From Metapseudomonas resinovorans DSM 21078 (GTDB taxonomy: Bacteria; Pseudomonadota; Gammaproteobacteria; Pseudomonadales; Pseudomonadaceae): a DNA stretch of 64,000 bases. Positions 63,132 to 64,000 of the stretch are shown here, piece after piece. Made by a program: the position numbers and the translations under genes. The stretch lies in contig NZ_KE384030.1 in NCBI RefSeq assembly GCF_000423545.1, positions 186,001 to 250,000 on the forward strand, read 5' to 3'. The notes beneath the pieces are model-generated. The model did not search any database. It was not told the DNA's origin and worked only from the letters and a program-made list of their open reading frames with translations. Numbering within the stretch: position 1 is the stretch's first letter; each line of letters starts with the position of its first letter.

Positions 63132-63243
63132 TTGCGTCAGGCCACTCCTTCCAGGATGTTTTCCGGTATGGTCCGACCATAGATTTTCGACAGTTCTTCG
63201 ACACCTCCGCGCTTGCAGAGCAAGACGGCAAGGAAAAAGCCTT
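63132..63243 (+). pseudogene. C-terminal tail of an unidentified protein, copy 2
   Basis: The plus frame reads ASGHSFQDVFRYGPTIDFRQ, then FFDTSALAEQDGKEKAL and the stop TAG at 63244-63246. The selC copy starts 9 bp later. It is the second copy of the tail at 61150-61275. It lies where tRNA-targeting elements often keep the 3' end of the integrase gene, but no integrase motif remains, so the identity is open. Confidence 0.5.
63184..63205 (+). repeat. 22-bp TTTTCGAC-n-TTCGACACC repeat, right copy
   Basis: TTTTCGACAGTTCTTCGACA and CC, lying 51-72 bp before the selC copy and inside the tail-2 frame. It shares 19 of 22 positions each with 55527-55548, with 61191-61212 and with the inverted copy at 63418-63439 beyond selC. 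Confidence 0.55.
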
Positions 63244-63255
63244 GTAGATCGACAT

Positions 63256-63351
63256 GGAAGGCAAGCACGCCCGGTGGCGTGGCCGGGCTTCAAACCCGGT
63301 GGGGGACGGCAGCCGTTCCTGGGTGGGTTCGACTCCCACTGCCTTCCGCCA
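63256..63351 (+). tRNA. selC: tRNA-Sec (anticodon TCA), selC
   Basis: A 96-base tRNA with the unusual features of tRNA-Sec: GGAAGGCA acceptor start and TGCCTTCC end followed by CCA, an 8-bp acceptor stem, a long extra arm (GGGGGACGGCAGCCGTTCCT) and the anticodon TCA (63290-63292) in CTTCAAA. Bases 1-43 duplicate those left behind selB; bases 44-96 occur only here. It is therefore a hybrid of an element-supplied 5' half and the original 3' half, and should be functional. Its promoter must now come from island DNA. Confidence 0.96.
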
Positions 63352-63812
63352 ATTCGCCCCTCTGGAGGTCCTGGGTTACGGGGCTTTCAGCGCATCCACC
63401 GACCCCGGCTTGGCCGAGGTGTCGAAGACGTGTCGAAATCCCGAATCTGAGGGAAATGGGGACGAGTCTATTTTCTGTCGTTGCCCAGCATCCGCGCTGG
63501 GGTCTCCCTCATCTCATGCAGCACATGCCACACATCTCGCTCGATATAGACGACCAGGTTGGGAATAGCACTTCAACGCTCAGGAGCGCAGTCCCGGCAG
63601 ATCGAGCTCGTGGGCGTATCTCTATGAGCCCGATTCAGGATGCCAGCTGATGCGCTTGAAGGTGCGCTCCAGGGCGTCGATAGAGCCCAGTGGTGCCTGT
63701 TCGGCTTCTTCATTTGAACCTGGGAAACCACGTCCTTAGGGCGTGTTCATGAGTCATTGGATCTGCCTGTGACGATCGAAATGCCTGATATACAGGATGA
63801 AGTCGGAGTGTC
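63352..63812. other. Non-coding sequence right of selC
   Basis: 460 bp with no credible gene. An inverted copy of the TTTCGAC-n-TTCGACACC repeat lies at 63418-63439, 67 bp beyond the tRNA. No terminator for selC is obvious; open frames here run through the tRNA or lack ribosome sites and protein-like sequence. Confidence 0.55.
63418..63439 (-). repeat. 22-bp TTTCGAC-n-TTCGACACC repeat, inverted copy
   Basis: On the minus strand ATTTCGACACGTCTTCGACA and CC, 19 of 22 positions equal to 63184-63205. It is on the chromosomal side of selC, so it belongs either to an older insertion or to the native site. Confidence 0.5.
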
Positions 63813-63877
63813 TGTAGGAGCGAGCTTGCTCGCGAACAGCCCGAGCACGATCTTTCGCGAGCAAGCTCGCTCCTACA
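63813..63877. repeat. REPIN with perfect 24-bp arms
   Basis: Arms TGTAGGAGCGAGCTTGCTCG plus CGAA and the exact complement flank 17 bases. This is the classical Pseudomonas REP sequence (GTAGGAGCGAGCTTGCTCGC) in inverted pair form. Confidence 0.9.
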
Positions 63878-63882
63878 CGTTA

Positions 63883-63942
63883 GTAGCCCGGATGAAATCC
63901 GGGGAAAGTCCAATCGCCGCTCCCGGATTTCATCCGGGTTAC
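63883..63942. repeat. GTAGCCCGGATGAAATCCGG inverted repeat
   Basis: GTAGCCCGGATGAAATCCGG and CCGGATTTCATCCGGGTTAC form a long hairpin around a 20-base loop. It is the same repeat family as 50884-50942 and half of 39395-39431. Confidence 0.85.
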
Positions 63943-64000
63943 GATCTGCGCCATGCAGGGGGACTGTCTTCATAAGCTGGACGTTTCGACAGACGGTCAG

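Noticed and set aside
63213-63650. 145-codon frame running through selC
   Set aside because: It translates the tRNA gene and has no ribosome site; chance open frame.
1-64000. CRISPR arrays, rRNA operons, complete insertion sequences
   Set aside because: No regularly spaced 24-40 bp direct repeats, no rRNA-like sequence and no transposase frame were recognised; the repeated sequences found are palindromic REP-type units.

Overview
This 64 kb window is chromosomal DNA of a high-GC gammaproteobacterium, almost certainly a Pseudomonas. Gene content and order (urtAB, retS, purD, purH, fis, dusB, prmA, accCB, aroQ, dsbD, a chemoreceptor, a GcbA-like diguanylate cyclase, a Nudix gene, a SUI1 gene, speA) follow the P. 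aeruginosa PA4839-PA4859 block as I remember it. The species cannot be settled by reading alone.

Layout. 1-4717 (minus): allophanate hydrolase, GntR regulator, urea-transport genes urtA and urtB (cut by the window edge). 4934-7040: MarC membrane protein, then a ubiquitin-fold MoaD/ThiS-like protein with a BNR-repeat protein. 7105-25114 (all minus): retS, purD, purH, fis, dusB, a zinc-ribbon membrane protein, prmA, accCB, aroQ, dsbD, a chemoreceptor and a GGDEF response regulator. 25397-30683 (plus): DUF2333, Nudix, SUI1, speA, FMN reductase. 30821-31397: a 577-bp non-coding element with 36-bp terminal inverted repeats. 31435-34330 (minus): small membrane protein, GAF-GGDEF protein, MATE exporter. 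34472-41804: alpha-2-macroglobulin lipoprotein and its partner PbpC. 41937-45789: chemoreceptor, membrane GGDEF protein, and a ydcZ-type gene broken by a stop at codon 6.

46049-55372 is a complete selenocysteine/formate dehydrogenase locus: fdnG (in-frame TGA with a SECIS hairpin), fdnH, fdnI, fdhE, selA, selB. The tRNA-Sec gene selC should follow directly. Only its first 43 bases lie 11 bp after selB; an intact selC stands 7.9 kb further on at 63256-63351. The segment between is a genomic island inserted in the anticodon arm of selC. It regenerates the tRNA with a 5' half brought by the element.

The island is mosaic. Its AT-rich left part has an OLD-family ATPase/TOPRIM nuclease and a four-helix membrane protein split by one in-frame amber codon. 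Its right part has a phage-type switch (repressor and excisionase-like protein diverging across two palindromic operators), a Cys-rich reading frame that has lost its start, a methylase-like protein with altered active-site motifs, and a hipBA toxin-antitoxin pair behind three palindromes spaced 49-50 bp apart. No full integrase is present. Two copies of one C-terminal coding tail, one before hipBA and one before selC, point to successive insertions or duplication at this site.

Dispersed palindromic repeats (REP/REPIN types and a GGGAGAGG-stem family) fill many of the longer intergenic gaps. No CRISPR array and no rRNA gene were seen.
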